Below are positions 53,496 to 64,000 of a stretch of 64,000 nt of DNA, in pieces (positions within the stretch are counted from its first letter, which is position 1; each line of letters opens with the position of its first letter). Position numbers and translations under genes: made by a program. Source of the stretch: Geminocystis herdmanii PCC 6308. Its GTDB lineage: Bacteria; Cyanobacteriota; Cyanobacteriia; Cyanobacteriales; Cyanobacteriaceae. The stretch covers positions 3,252,231 through 3,316,230 of the forward strand of contig NZ_CM001775.1 in assembly GCF_000332235.1 (NCBI RefSeq), given 5' to 3'. Under the pieces are notes generated by a model. That model was not told the origin of the DNA. It saw only the letters and a program-made list of their open reading frames with translations, and searched no databases.

Positions 53496-54779
53496 ATGAA
53501 TATTATTGTAGTCGGACTTTCTCATAAAACCGCCGCCGTTGAAGTGCGAGAAAAATTAAGTATTCCTGAAGCTAAGATTGAAGAATCCATTAAACATCTT
53601 CTTAGTTATCCTCATATTGAAGAAGTTGGTATTATTAGCACCTGCAATCGCCTTGAAATATATGCAGTAGTGAAAGAAACAGAGCAAGGTGTTAAGGAAA
53701 TTACTCAATTTTTAGCGGAAATTGGTCATCTTTCTTTACATAGTTTGAGACGACATTTGTTTATCTTGTTACATCAGGATGCTATTCGTCATTTGATGAG
53801 GGTTTCTGCTGGTTTAGAAAGTTTGGTGTTAGGGGAAGGACAAATTCTCGCCCAAGTCAAAAATACTCATAAGCTATCTACAAAATATCAGGGTATGGGT
53901 CGATTACTCGATCGACTTTTCAAACAGGCAATGAGTGCTGGAAAAAGAGTACGCACAGAGACAAATATCGGTACGGGAGCGGTGTCCATTAGTTCGGCGG
54001 CAGTAGAATTAGTGGACATGAAGCTAGATGATTTATCCCGTCAAAAAGTATCTATTATTGGTGCGGGGAAAATGTCTCGTTTGTTAGTACAACATCTCAT
54101 TTCCAAAGGTGTTTCTGATATTACGATAGTAAATCGCTCTGTCTCTCGATCGAAAGAATTAGCAAAACAATTTCCTCAAATTGAGTTAAAACTTAATCTC
54201 CTCGAAGAGATGATGGAAATAGTCAGGGATTCAGATATAGTTTTTACTAGCACAGGAGCAACTCAGCCGATTCTTGATAAAAATAATCTATGCTCGATCG
54301 AATGTCATCATTCTATTATGTTAGTGGATATTTCTGTACCCCGTAACGTTGCCAGTGATGTAGAGGAATTAGATTTTATTGTGGCTTATAACGTGGACGA
54401 CTTAAAAGCCGTAGTAGCACAAAACCAAGCTAGTCGTAGAGAAATGGCAAGGGAAGCCGAATTATTATTAGAAGAAGAAATCGAGGCTTTTGAGCTATGG
54501 TGGCAATCTTTAGAAACAGTGCCAACTATTAGCTGTCTTCGCAGTAAAATAGAGGAAATTAGGGAACAAGAATTAGAGAAAGCCTTATCCCGTTTAGGTT
54601 CAGAATTTGCCGAAAAACATCAAGAAGTCATCGAAGCCTTAACCAGAGGCATTGTCAACAAAATTTTACACGATCCTATGGTACAATTACGATCGCAACA
54701 AGACATTGAAGCCCGACGTAAGGCTTTACAGACTCTGCAAACTTTATTTAACCTTGAAATTAGCGAACAATTTGGTTAA
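53496..54779 (+). CDS. hemA: Glutamyl-tRNA reductase
   Basis: Reduces glutamyl-tRNA to glutamate-1-semialdehyde, the committed step of haem and chlorophyll synthesis. 427 residues from the ATG at 53496; a longer frame to 53442 lacks family similarity. The catalytic Cys is in [11 protein letters not shown], the NADPH fold shows [10 protein letters not shown], and the C-terminal dimerisation helices are normal. Together with chlH it gives the window two control points of tetrapyrrole synthesis. Confidence 0.96.
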   Translation: MNIIVVGLSHKTAAVEVREKLSIPEAKIEESIKHLLSYPHIEEVGIISTCNRLEIYAVVKETEQGVKEITQFLAEIGHLSLHSLRRHLFILLHQDAIRHLMRVSAGLESLVLGEGQILAQVKNTHKLSTKYQGMGRLLDRLFKQAMSAGKRVRTETNIGTGAVSISSAAVELVDMKLDDLSRQKVSIIGAGKMSRLLVQHLISKGVSDITIVNRSVSRSKELAKQFPQIELKLNLLEEMMEIVRDSDIVFTSTGATQPILDKNNLCSIECHHSIMLVDISVPRNVASDVEELDFIVAYNVDDLKAVVAQNQASRREMAREAELLLEEEIEAFELWWQSLETVPTISCLRSKIEEIREQELEKALSRLGSEFAEKHQEVIEALTRGIVNKILHDPMVQLRSQQDIEARRKALQTLQTLFNLEISEQFG

Positions 54780-54927
54780 CTAGAGACAACACAAACAGTT
54801 TTTTGAGGAAGATAAGAGATCGGAAAAACAATGAAACCAGAGTAATTATCGACTATTTTATCAGTATTTTAAAGTATCTTGAGCATTCCCAAAAACTTGA
54901 TCATGACTCATTTAACTTTCAACCTGA

Positions 54928-56334
<1,407 letters not shown>

Positions 56335-56442
56335 CTAAATCTCCTTGTATAACTTACCATTATATTTATAGTTAATAGTAATTTAATTTCTTTTTGTAAT
56401 CATCAATAGCATTCAAATTTATAAAGAAATCAATTAAGTAAA

Positions 56443-57006
56443 ATGGAAGTAAAATTAGAATGTAAGACTAGACCTGAAGGCAGTAAGCCTAGAGCTTTAC
56501 GCCGTGAAGGTGTTATTCCTGCGAACTTATATGGTCATAATGGGGCGGAAGCTGTATCTTTAGTTTTAACTCAAAAAGAAGCTATTACTCTTTTGAAAAA
56601 TGCCTCCGTTAATAATACCCTCGTGGATTTAGCGATTCCTGAGTTGGAATGGAATGGAAAAGTTTTAATCAGAGAAGTACAAACTCACCCTTGGAAACGT
56701 AATTTACATCATATTAGTTTCTTTTGTCCTTCAGGAGATAATGATGTAGAAGTCGTTGTGCCTTTGAAAATTGTCGGTAGTTCGATCGGAATTTCTAAAG
56801 GTGGAATCATGGAACAAATGGTAACACAAGTAAAAGTCCGTTGTTTACCTACCAATATTCCCCAATTTTTAGAAATGGATATTTCTGGAGTCGATATTGG
56901 TAAAACTTTTTCTGTAGCCAATTTAGTGTTACCCGAAGGCATTAAAGTTTTAGATGATCCCAACAAAAATATTATGGGTATTGTTGCACCTCGTAAAAAA
57001 GGTTAA
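56443..57006 (+). CDS. rplY: Ribosomal protein L25 (CTC/TL5 type)
   Basis: Binds 5S rRNA in the large subunit. 187 residues: L25 domain (about 1-90, starting MEVKLECKTRPEGSKPRALRR) plus the C-terminal TL5 beta domain (about 95-185), the long form usual in cyanobacteria. Complete. Confidence 0.94.
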   Translation: MEVKLECKTRPEGSKPRALRREGVIPANLYGHNGAEAVSLVLTQKEAITLLKNASVNNTLVDLAIPELEWNGKVLIREVQTHPWKRNLHHISFFCPSGDNDVEVVVPLKIVGSSIGISKGGIMEQMVTQVKVRCLPTNIPQFLEMDISGVDIGKTFSVANLVLPEGIKVLDDPNKNIMGIVAPRKKG

Positions 57007-57026
57007 ATCTATCTAAATCATATTTT

Positions 57027-57050
57027 GTAATAAGGGCTTTAGCCCTTATA
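57027..57050. repeat. AAGGGCTTTAGCCCTT hairpin repeat after rplY
   Basis: GTAATAAGGGCTTTAGCCCTTATA, the same family as 14649-14671. It may end rplY transcription, although no T-run follows. Confidence 0.6.
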
Positions 57051-57122
57051 TTATGGCAATTATTAGATAAAATTTTGCTCAAAAAAAGAGCAATTCGTTA
57101 AAAGAAAAACATAGTAATTTTT

Positions 57123-58490
57123 ATGAAAATAACTCAGGAAAAACTTCCTGCTAGTCAAATCGGTTTAGAAATCGAGATTCCTGCAGAAACATCCAAAAAT
57201 ACTTACGAAAAAGTTATTAAAGAAATAGCTAAAACAACTAACATTCCCGGTTTTCGTAAAGGAAAAGTACCCCGCCCTATTTTATTGCAACGTATCGGTA
57301 GTGAAAGAATAAAAGCGGCAGTTTTAGAGGAATTAATTCAAGATAGCCTAGAAGAAGCGATTAAACAAGAATCTATTAATGCTTTAGGAAATTATAAATT
57401 ACGTTCCGATTTTGAAGAATTAATTAATACCTATAAGCCTGGAGAAGTATTTACTTTTTTGGCAGCTGTGGATGTTCCTCCTGAAGTAACTTTAGGACAG
57501 TATCAAGGCTTACAGGTTAAAGCGGAAGAAGTTGTTTACAATGAAGAAGACGTAAATAAACTGATTAATGAACGTCGTGAAAAGTTAGCTACTTTAATCC
57601 CCGTAGAAAATCGCCCTGCTCAAATGGGTGATTTGGCAGTAATTGATTTTGAAGGGCGTAAACCCACTGAAACTGGAGAAGAAGGGGAAATTATACCCGG
57701 TACAGAAGCAAAAGAGTATCAGGTAGAATTAAGCGATGGTAAGTTTATTGCGGGTTTTGTGGAAGGTGTTGTCGGTATGAATATCGATGAAACCAAGAAA
57801 CTTAATTTGACTTTCCCTGACGACTATCATCAAAAGGATTTAGCCGGGCAAGGAGTTATTTTTACTATTACTCTCAAGGATTTAAAAGAGAAAGAGTTAC
57901 CTGAATTAGATGATGATTTTGCTCAAGAAGTCAGCGAGTTTGAAACGATAGCACAGTTAAGGGAGTCTTTAGAGAAGCAGTATCAAGAAAAAGCGGCTAA
58001 TGATACTAAACAAAATATTCATGGTGCGATCGTCGCTGAATTATTAAATCATACCTCGATCGAACTCCCTGATACTATGTTAGAAGAAGAAATCCAAACG
58101 ATTCTTTTACAAACCGCTAACCAACTGCAAAGCTACGGTATGGATGTTAACCAGTTTTTCACCAGAGAAACCGTTACCAAAATGAGAGAAACCGCTAAAC
58201 CTGAAGCGAGTAAAAATCTCCATACTAATTTGATTATCGAGAAAATTGCTGAACAAGAATCCATTACTATTGGAGATGATGAATTAGCAGTTAAAATCGC
58301 TGAAATTAGAGAAACCCTCAAAGATCGTGAAGTTGATGAAGCAAAATTACAAAAGTATGTTAAACACGATTTGTTAGCAGAAAAAACCCTCGATTGGTTA
58401 CAGGAAAAAACCCAAGTGGAATTAGTGCCTTTAGGTAGTTTAACTCCTGAAGAAGAAGAAGATTCTGAAAGAGAAAACGAAGAATCTTAA
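57123..58490 (+). CDS. tig: Trigger factor
   Basis: Ribosome-bound chaperone and prolyl isomerase. 455 residues: N-terminal ribosome-binding domain with IPGFRKGKVPRPIL (about 42-55), FKBP-like domain (about 160-250, GDLAVIDFEGRK...FIAGFVEGVVGM), then the C-terminal substrate-cradle helices. It ends in an acidic tail EEEEDSERENEES. Confidence 0.96.
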   Translation: MKITQEKLPASQIGLEIEIPAETSKNTYEKVIKEIAKTTNIPGFRKGKVPRPILLQRIGSERIKAAVLEELIQDSLEEAIKQESINALGNYKLRSDFEELINTYKPGEVFTFLAAVDVPPEVTLGQYQGLQVKAEEVVYNEEDVNKLINERREKLATLIPVENRPAQMGDLAVIDFEGRKPTETGEEGEIIPGTEAKEYQVELSDGKFIAGFVEGVVGMNIDETKKLNLTFPDDYHQKDLAGQGVIFTITLKDLKEKELPELDDDFAQEVSEFETIAQLRESLEKQYQEKAANDTKQNIHGAIVAELLNHTSIELPDTMLEEEIQTILLQTANQLQSYGMDVNQFFTRETVTKMRETAKPEASKNLHTNLIIEKIAEQESITIGDDELAVKIAEIRETLKDREVDEAKLQKYVKHDLLAEKTLDWLQEKTQVELVPLGSLTPEEEEDSERENEES

Positions 58491-58586
58491 TTAGGGGTTA
58501 TCTCATAGTATTTTGATGCTGAGAGGTTTTAGGTGTTAGGTTTTAGATAAAAATCAAGGTTTTGATAATTTAGAGATATGTAGAGA

Positions 58587-58613
58587 GTCATTGCGAGGTA
58601 ACGAAGCAATCTT
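58587..58613 (-). repeat. Dispersed repeat AGATTGCTTCGT..CCTCGCAATGAC, copy 3
   Basis: Inverted relative to the copies at 6343 and 26228. It lies between tig and queF. Confidence 0.7.
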
Positions 58614-58667
58614 TTCTATGGTATTTGATTTTTATTTCTTTAAAGCAATGTTAAAAATAGGTGAGTA

Positions 58668-59075
58668 GTGGTGAGTCAAGAAAAAAAATTTCCTGAAGTA
58701 AAATACGGTGAAAGGGCGATTGAAGAAGGTAGTTTGATTACTTTTCCGAATCCTCGTCAGGGTAGAGAATATGATATTAGTATCACTTTACCTGAGTTTA
58801 CTTGTAAATGTCCTTTCTCTGGTTATCCTGATTTTGCGACTATTTATATTAACTATTGCCCTGATGAGAAGGTAGTGGAGTTAAAAACTATTAAACTTTA
58901 TATTAACAGCTATCGAGACCGATATATTTCCCATGAAGAATCGATTAATCAAATTTTAGATGATTTTGTTGAGGCTTGTGATCCTTTATCCATTACTGTT
59001 AAAGGTGATTTTTATCCTAGAGGAAATGTCCATACCGTTATCGAAGTTAAACATAGAAAAACTTTACCTTTTTAA
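58668..59075 (+). CDS. queF: NADPH-dependent 7-cyano-7-deazaguanine reductase
   Basis: Reduces preQ0 to preQ1 in queuosine synthesis. 135 residues, the short type I QueF form with the catalytic Cys in TCKCPFSGYPDFA and the QueF motif ELKTIKLYINSYRDRYISHE. Starts at GTG (58668; the next codon is also GTG, so 58671 is possible). Confidence 0.95.
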   Translation: MVSQEKKFPEVKYGERAIEEGSLITFPNPRQGREYDISITLPEFTCKCPFSGYPDFATIYINYCPDEKVVELKTIKLYINSYRDRYISHEESINQILDDFVEACDPLSITVKGDFYPRGNVHTVIEVKHRKTLPF

Positions 59076-59108
59076 TCATTAAACTTCTGGGAAAAATTGA
59101 TAGAATAA

Positions 59109-59129
59109 GGGTTGAATATTATTCAACCC
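59109..59129. terminator. Hairpin after queF
   Basis: GGGTTGAAT and ATTCAACCC form a 9-bp stem with a 3-nt loop. It lies between the convergent queF and coiled-coil genes; no long T-run follows. Confidence 0.5.
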
Positions 59130-59158
59130 CTACAGAATTATTATATTTTTATCAGTTC

Positions 59159-59183
59159 GTAGTAAGGGTTAAAACCCTTCTTA
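59159..59183. repeat. GTAGTAAGGGTTAAAACCCTT repeat
   Basis: Another member of the GTAGTAAGGG-type hairpin family, just before the stop of the coiled-coil gene. Confidence 0.6.
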
Positions 59184-59200
59184 AAGCAAATATGTGTTTA

Positions 59201-60265
59201 TTAATTATATAATTTCGATCGCCACTTATTCAACATTTGTTCTCCGATGGTAGCAGTGGTTTCTAACTCGGCAACTCTGGATTCTAAATGATGAATAGTT
59301 AGTTTTTGTTGCTCATTAATACCATTTAATTGAGTTTCGATCGATCTTTGATGTTGTTCATAATGGTATCTTACATTATTTTTTTCTGTTTCTAATTGTT
59401 GAATCACCTCTTTTTGAGTTTGGATTTGTTGATGGAGTTGATTAATAATATTTTCTTGTTGAGATAATTGTTGACTTAAAACATTAATAGAATTATTTTT
59501 ATTAGTTAATTCTAATTGTAAATTATCATACTGAATTTGAGCTTCTTGAGCTTGTTTTTCAATTTGGGTTAATTTATTTTGTAAAGATTGATCATTAGTA
59601 TTAACTTCAGTAATTTGTTGTTCAAGATGATCAATTTTTTGAGTCAATTCTTCAATAATTTTCACTTTACTATCTAATAAATTTTGAGTTTCTGATAATT
59701 TTTTTATTTCATCATCTTTTAATTTTAAATTATTATTTGCCTCTTCTAATTGATGTTTGATAGAGTGCCATTCTTTCTCTTTATCTGCTAATATATTGTT
59801 ATTGTTAGAAATTTCTTTAATTTTCTTAGTATATTCTAACTCTTGATTTTTTAATTGACTTTCTAAGGTTTTAATTATATCTTCTTTTTCTTGTAAAGAG
59901 TATTTTAAAGAATTATTAATTTGTTCTTTTTCTGAGACTAAATTATTCTGTTTATTAACTTCTTGCTCTAAATTTTCGATGAGTTTTTTTTGTTGCTCTA
60001 ATTCTTGACGAATAAGATTATTCGCTACTTCAGAAACTTCCTTAACTTGTGTATTATCATCAGCATTTTTTTCTGAAACGTTAGAATTTTGACTAGAAAG
60101 AGAAATATTACCCGTTAAAATCCCCTCGAATAATGCTGATTTATTTAAACCAGTTTCTTTCATCATTGTCTCGATGGTTTCCATGGCTTTTTCCGTCAAA
60201 GACAAGTTTACTTTTGATTTGGGAGTCATTAAACCTGTGGTTGTTCCAGTTTTTTTTCTAGTCAT
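59201..60265 (-). CDS. Long coiled-coil protein with a ribbon-helix-helix-like N-terminus
   Basis: 354 residues. Residues about 17-52 (SKVNLSLTEKAMETIETMMKETGLNKSALFEGILTG) resemble a ribbon-helix-helix DNA-binding unit. From about 75 to 340 the sequence is one long coiled coil rich in Q, E, K, N and L. The ending MLNKWRSKLYN is distinct. DNA-binding head plus coiled coil recalls partition, nucleoid or plasmid-repression proteins, but no known family is recognised. It stands alone with no partner gene. Confidence 0.7.
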   Translation of the reverse strand: MTRKKTGTTTGLMTPKSKVNLSLTEKAMETIETMMKETGLNKSALFEGILTGNISLSSQNSNVSEKNADDNTQVKEVSEVANNLIRQELEQQKKLIENLEQEVNKQNNLVSEKEQINNSLKYSLQEKEDIIKTLESQLKNQELEYTKKIKEISNNNNILADKEKEWHSIKHQLEEANNNLKLKDDEIKKLSETQNLLDSKVKIIEELTQKIDHLEQQITEVNTNDQSLQNKLTQIEKQAQEAQIQYDNLQLELTNKNNSINVLSQQLSQQENIINQLHQQIQTQKEVIQQLETEKNNVRYHYEQHQRSIETQLNGINEQQKLTIHHLESRVAELETTATIGEQMLNKWRSKLYN

Positions 60266-60574
60266 GTTATCTCAATTCCTCTGAAAAATATAATGATTTT
60301 TAGATATATTTAAGATATGGTATTATAAATTACTTTTTTTTGACGATTCATGCAATAAAACTTTATAAATAATTAGGGGTTGATGAAAAAGTTTTTTGAT
60401 GGTGGTAGGAGTTAGGAGAAAGGAGACAGGAAATAGGAGAAATACTAAAAAATCAAATTTTTGAGAATGTGCATAATACACAAAAAATAGCGATATTGTA
60501 TTATCAAAAAGAAGATTCAAAATACTGAGTTTTTAACTAAAAATTCTCCATTATCAATTATCCATTTTCCATTA
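60266..60574. other. Intergenic region with two heptamer arrays
   Basis: About 310 bp with no gene. It contains the repeat ATTAGGGGTTGATGAAAAAGT (60372-60398, related to 25254-25280), array TAGGAGT/TAGGAGA/AAGGAGA/CAGGAAA/TAGGAGA (60406-60440) and array TCCATTA/TCAATTA/TCCATTT/TCCATTA (60547-60574), which touches the hisIE stop codon. Confidence 0.7.
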
Positions 60575-61225
60575 TTATCTTTTTCTTTCTTCCAGTTTTT
60601 TATATACGTCTCGGAGGTTGACTTGATGATAGGCTAGGGCAACGAGGGAATGATAAAATAAGTCGGCGATTTCTCCAGCGATTTCTTGGGGATTGTCATC
60701 TTTACACGCCATGACAACTTCGGCAGCTTCTTCTCCTATTTTCTTGAGGATTTTGTTATCTCCCCCTTCAAAGAGTTTACAAGTATAAGAACTTTCTACA
60801 GGATGTTCTTTTCGATCGCATATTATTTTGTATAATTCTGTTAAGGTATCGGCAGTTGGTGCTGATTTAGAGTGATCAATTTGGTGAAAACAACTTCTTT
60901 CCCCAGTATGACAGGCTATGTCTCCTATTTGTTCGATCGACAATAATAAAGCGTCACTATCACAATCGTAGCGAATAGTCTTTACTTTTTGAATATGTCC
61001 AGAGGTTGCTCCTTTATGCCATAATTCTTGACGAGAGCGACTCCAATACCATGCTTCTCCCGTATCTAAGGTTTTTTGTAGAGATTCTTTGTTCATCCAT
61101 GCCATCATTAAAACTGTACCATCAAGATAATCTTGGGTGATGGCGGGTACTAATCCTTGCTCATTGTATTTTATTTGATCAATGGGTATTGATTGACTGA
61201 GAGGAATGGAAGGATTCATAGACAT
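60575..61225 (-). CDS. hisI: Bifunctional phosphoribosyl-AMP cyclohydrolase / phosphoribosyl-ATP pyrophosphatase
   Basis: Steps 2 and 3 of histidine synthesis in one protein. 216 residues: HisI domain (about 20-115, with [19 protein letters not shown] and the metal site [10 protein letters not shown]...CHTGERSCF) and HisE domain (about 125-212, [12 protein letters not shown] and [11 protein letters not shown]). The normal fusion. The start is the ATG at 61225 or, two codons later, at 61219. Confidence 0.96.
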   Translation of the reverse strand: MSMNPSIPLSQSIPIDQIKYNEQGLVPAITQDYLDGTVLMMAWMNKESLQKTLDTGEAWYWSRSRQELWHKGATSGHIQKVKTIRYDCDSDALLLSIEQIGDIACHTGERSCFHQIDHSKSAPTADTLTELYKIICDRKEHPVESSYTCKLFEGGDNKILKKIGEEAAEVVMACKDDNPQEIAGEIADLFYHSLVALAYHQVNLRDVYKKLEERKR

Positions 61226-61307
61226 TTTTTTGCTGATAGTTTGATTGATGAAGATTCTTTTCCATCATTTTATCAGGAATTGACCATAAAAGTACTGAAT
61301 TTAAGTT

Positions 61308-62183
61308 TTATGGAGGAGGAATAACACATCGAATACCATGTTTTTTACCCTGATTATCTCCTAAATAACGAGGGATTAAATGAATATGGGTATGATGAAC
61401 TTTTTGCCCTCCAGCTTTATCCACATTAAAACCAATATTAAAACCATCAGGATTATATTTTTCTGTAATAATATTTTTAACTTCATTTACCATTTGCCAA
61501 CAATGAGTTTGGATTTCAAAAGATAAATTAAAGTAATTTTCTTCATGAATTTTCGGAATAATTAAACTATGTCCTTTACTCAGGGGATAACCGTCTAAAA
61601 TAGCGTAGGCGAAACTAGATTCAGTTAATAGAGTTAACTTGGCATAGGGATTGCAGAAGATACATCTATTGTCATTATTTTTTCCTTGATTATAAAGACG
61701 ATACTCATAAATTTCGCAAAATTCATCTAAATAAATAGATTTAAAAGGAAGATTAACTAAACATTGATAAGTATTTTTTTTATGAATATAATGTTTCCTA
61801 AAACCTACCGTTTTTAAATCTCGTCTGACAGCAAAATAAGCCCTTCCCTTTGGTTTTAATAATCGAGAAATTGCCATAATTACCGCTTCCTGTGACTCTT
61901 TAAAGAGAACATTAAGTACATAAAAACAAAAAATGGTATCAAATTTTTTTTGAGGATAAGTAGGGAAATAATGAGGATCAAAACCCTTAATAGAAAAACC
62001 TTTTTTTGTCAAAACTTCCACATCTTTGCCAAAGCCACAACCAAAATCTAATATGTCTCCTTTTAACAGTTCATTTTTTAATAAATATTTAGCAGGAAAT
62101 GAGATAGTTTCCCTTTCTATGGCTGTTAAGTGACTATATTTATTTTCTGTCATAGTGACTTCGCTCGATAACCTTATAGTCAA
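61308..62183 (-). CDS. Class I SAM methyltransferase fused to a HIT-family hydrolase
   Basis: 291 residues. N-terminal part (about 18-165): methyltransferase with HLTAIERETISFPAKYLL, then the SAM-binding GDILDFGCGFGKDVE (46-54) and RLLKPKGRAYFAVRR. C-terminal part (about 172-291): HIT domain with a Zn-type CIFC pair (174-177), GYPLSKGHSLIIPKIH and the histidine triad H264-x-H266-x-H268. The N-terminus resembles the putative methyltransferases found near DNA phosphorothioation genes, but none of those genes is here. A later start (62153) is possible. HIT proteins cleave nucleotide conjugates, so the two parts may act on one nucleotide substrate; this is inference. Confidence 0.85.
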   Translation of the reverse strand: MTIRLSSEVTMTENKYSHLTAIERETISFPAKYLLKNELLKGDILDFGCGFGKDVEVLTKKGFSIKGFDPHYFPTYPQKKFDTIFCFYVLNVLFKESQEAVIMAISRLLKPKGRAYFAVRRDLKTVGFRKHYIHKKNTYQCLVNLPFKSIYLDEFCEIYEYRLYNQGKNNDNRCIFCNPYAKLTLLTESSFAYAILDGYPLSKGHSLIIPKIHEENYFNLSFEIQTHCWQMVNEVKNIITEKYNPDGFNIGFNVDKAGGQKVHHTHIHLIPRYLGDNQGKKHGIRCVIPPP

Positions 62184-62209
62184 AGTGTTTAATAAATTAA
62201 ACTTTTTTA

Positions 62210-62286
62210 TTAATTGTTAATTGTTAATTGTTAATTGTTAATTATTAATTCTTAATTCTTCATTCTTAATTCTTCATTCTTAATTC
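62210..62286. repeat. Heptamer array, eleven units, running into a gene end
   Basis: TTAATTG four times, TTAATTA, TTAATTC twice, then TTCATTC, TTAATTC, TTCATTC, TTAATTC, all in register. The last unit overlaps the stop codon of the GT9 gene (62280-62282). The longest array in the window. Confidence 0.85.
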
Positions 62287-63242
62287 TTCCATATTTGTTC
62301 TAAAATTTTGTCGGTGGGAATATCGGCAATTTTATCACTTAAAGATTGAAGTCCGATAAATCGATCGAGCTTAGGAGGTAACAATTTTTTCCCTTGAGTC
62401 GGTCCAAAAAGTGCGATCGTATAAGTACCTACCGCTACAGACAACTGCATCGGGGCGCTATCGGTACACAACATCAAATTCGCTCCAGCAATCACTCCTG
62501 CCAACTTACCCATATCAGGAGGACTAATGACTTTAACCGTAGGACATAAACTTAACATTTCATTAGTCCAACCGATGTCATCAGGCCCACATAATAGCAC
62601 GATCGGTAAATCAGGTTGTCTCATTTGAATATCCTCAATTACCCTTTGCCATTTCGGTACAGGATAAATCTTATTAATACCTTGACGAACCGTGAGAGGA
62701 CTCGCACCACCATGAATTAAAATATAACCCGTATCCTTAATATTTAAACGTTTTTGTTCCGCTTCTGCCCATTCAATATCTTCTTTTGGTACATTAATAC
62801 TAAGCTCTGGACAAGGATTATGAATATTTAAACCTTTGAGAAGATCATGATACATCCAAGCTGTATATTGTTCAGTTTTCTTTGATACGGTATTGTTAAG
62901 AAACCATGAACTATTGTTTTTATAACCGAGACGAGTGGGAATACCATCAAGCCATAACAAGAAAGCAACCGCCCAATTTTCCTCAAGGGTGATGGCGAAT
63001 TCATATTCTCTATCTCTAATCATGCCCAATAAATTGAGATAGTCAGCTAAACCATTACGATCTTGAAAATCGAACACCAGTACTTCTTGTACATATTTAC
63101 AGACTCGGTAGGTATTTTTCGATCGAGGTTCAACAATAACATCTATAATAGCCTGTGGATATTGTTCTTTAAGAGTTTTCAGGGTAGGAAAGAATAAAAG
63201 TTGATCACTAATTCCCCCCGGAATAAGAGCTAAAATGCGCAT
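62280..63242 (-). CDS. Family 9 glycosyltransferase (heptosyltransferase-like)
   Basis: 320 residues, GT-B fold. N-terminal IPGGISDQLLFFPTLKTLKEQYP and C-terminal PPDMGKLAGVIAGANLMLCTDSAPMQLSVAVGTYTIALFGPTQGKKLLP are typical of ADP-heptose:LPS heptosyltransferases. Cyanobacterial LPS has little or no heptose, so the donor sugar may differ. The last residue and stop codon lie in a heptamer array. Confidence 0.88.
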   Translation of the reverse strand: MRILALIPGGISDQLLFFPTLKTLKEQYPQAIIDVIVEPRSKNTYRVCKYVQEVLVFDFQDRNGLADYLNLLGMIRDREYEFAITLEENWAVAFLLWLDGIPTRLGYKNNSSWFLNNTVSKKTEQYTAWMYHDLLKGLNIHNPCPELSINVPKEDIEWAEAEQKRLNIKDTGYILIHGGASPLTVRQGINKIYPVPKWQRVIEDIQMRQPDLPIVLLCGPDDIGWTNEMLSLCPTVKVISPPDMGKLAGVIAGANLMLCTDSAPMQLSVAVGTYTIALFGPTQGKKLLPPKLDRFIGLQSLSDKIADIPTDKILEQIWKN

Positions 63243-63474
63243 AACGATAACTAATGTAAATTATTTATATCAGCTTAATTCTAAAAGATTTATTGCCCAT
63301 AAACCTATTTTGTTACGATTATTTAGGGTTTACTAAAAAAAACTTTACTAAGCAAATACCCCAAATAAAAATCCCCCCTTGTCAAGAGTACCGATCGAAG
63401 TTAAAATAGATAATTTGAATGTCTTAAAACAAAACCTATATATTTAATCAAGTAACGGATATAAGAATAAGATA

Positions 63475-63771
63475 GTGGCTAACTCAAAATCTGCACTCAA
63501 AAGAATCGAAATCAATGAACGTAACCGTATGCGTAACAAGGCTTACAAATCTGCGGTTAAAACCTTAATGAAAAAATACTTTCTAGCAGTAGATGCTTAT
63601 GCTTCTGCCCCTAGCGAAGAACAATTACAAACTGTTCAAACTTCCATGTCTATAGCTTACAGCAAAATTGACAAAGCCGTAAAAAGAGGCGTTTATCATA
63701 AAAATAATGCTGCTAGAAAAAAAGCCAGACTAGCAAGAGCCTTGAAAACTGTTGTACCTCAAGCCTCCTAA
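63475..63771 (+). CDS. rpsT: Ribosomal protein S20
   Basis: Small-subunit primary binding protein. 98 residues, starting at GTG (63475), with [26 protein letters not shown] and the C-terminal [15 protein letters not shown]. In cyanobacteria rpsT is usually followed by tatD and rpoB, which fits the next gene. Confidence 0.96.
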   Translation: MANSKSALKRIEINERNRMRNKAYKSAVKTLMKKYFLAVDAYASAPSEEQLQTVQTSMSIAYSKIDKAVKRGVYHKNNAARKKARLARALKTVVPQAS

Positions 63772-63809
63772 TCCTAAAATCTAGGCAGTTCGTGTTATGA
63801 TGGTAAATT

Positions 63810-63835
63810 CTTTTACTTAATCTCTAAGTAAGAGA
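63810..63835. terminator. Hairpin between rpsT and the tatD-like gene
   Basis: CTTTTACTTA and TAAGTAAGAG form a 10-bp stem (one G-U) around ATCTC. It may attenuate transcription between the two genes; no T-run follows on the plus strand. Confidence 0.5.
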
Positions 63836-63866
63836 AAATAAACGATAACTAAATCCCTGATCAACC

Positions 63867-64000
63867 ATGCAACTAATAGATACCCATGTTCATATAAACT
63901 TTGATTTATTCAAAGGAGATTTGGATTCAGTATCCGATCGTTGGCAATCCGCAGGAATTAGTAAATTAGTACACTCCTGTGTCCATCCAGACGAATTTGA
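63867..64000 (+). CDS. TatD-family hydrolase, 5' part only
   Basis: The first 44 codons are in the window and the frame is still open at 64000. The start [15 protein letters not shown] has the metal-binding HxH of the TatD family, and [12 protein letters not shown] matches its second conserved strand. TatD proteins are metal-dependent DNases or phosphoesterases. Likely upstream of rpoB, as in other cyanobacteria. Confidence 0.85.
   Translation, partial: MQLIDTHVHINFDLFKGDLDSVSDRWQSAGISKLVHSCVHPDEF

Overview
The window is chromosomal DNA of a low-GC cyanobacterium. The evidence is direct: photosystem genes (psaK, psbE-psbF-psbL-psbJ with rubA and ycf48), the Mg-chelatase H subunit (chlH), ndhO, a type III glutamine synthetase (glnN), a phycobiliprotein-like gene set and many CGATCG-type sites. 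A unicellular lineage near Geminocystis or Cyanobacterium is my guess from base composition and gene content; it was not tested. No tRNA, CRISPR array or intact transposase gene was recognised.

Layout. 1-530: the 5' end of a 16S rRNA gene on the minus strand, with its leader and promoter. 530-4400: uvrB, then exbD and exbB on the minus strand, separated by a ~430-bp hairpin-rich element that may encode a structured RNA. 4700-19460: signalling, membrane and nitrogen genes: a REC-PAS-GGDEF protein, an ammonium-transporter/hybrid-kinase fusion, a CcdA-like protein, trpF, psaK, glnN with an NtcA-type promoter, a CruG-like glycosyltransferase, amt with an NtcA box, and an MscS channel. 19700-25260: a pentapeptide-repeat protein and a cluster matching the photosystem II assembly proficiency (PAP) operon (slr0144-slr0151 order in Synechocystis). 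25320-28190: dapB, ruvC, a LysE-type exporter and a VapBC-like pair. 28250-38884: rubA-ycf48-psbEFLJ, ndhO-mdh, a deaminase, a kinase/FGE-like fusion and chlH. 38885-42365: an accessory island of toxin-antitoxin and hypothetical genes, bracketed by the chlH 3' end and a decayed copy of that end. 42450-64000: mostly housekeeping genes (pdxH, an alpha-mannosidase, an SLH porin-like protein, a malic enzyme, trmFO, hemA, purA, rplY, tig, queF, hisIE, a methyltransferase-HIT fusion, a GT9, rpsT and the start of a TatD-family gene).

How it works together. Much of the window serves photosynthesis: PSII assembly (PAP cluster, RubA, Ycf48, cytochrome b559), PSI (PsaK), NDH-1 (NdhO) and tetrapyrrole synthesis (HemA, ChlH). 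A nitrogen group (Amt, the Amt-kinase fusion, GlnN) carries NtcA signals.

The most unusual content is between and inside genes. There are several small inverted-repeat elements (one with a 9-bp target duplication, one that supplies the stop codon of a gene), a palindromic repeat read in frame inside chlH, and at least 14 intergenic arrays of different sequences that nearly all share a strict 7-bp period. Coding oddities include an acyl-carrier-like domain lacking its serine, an Amt-histidine kinase fusion and a methyltransferase-HIT fusion.
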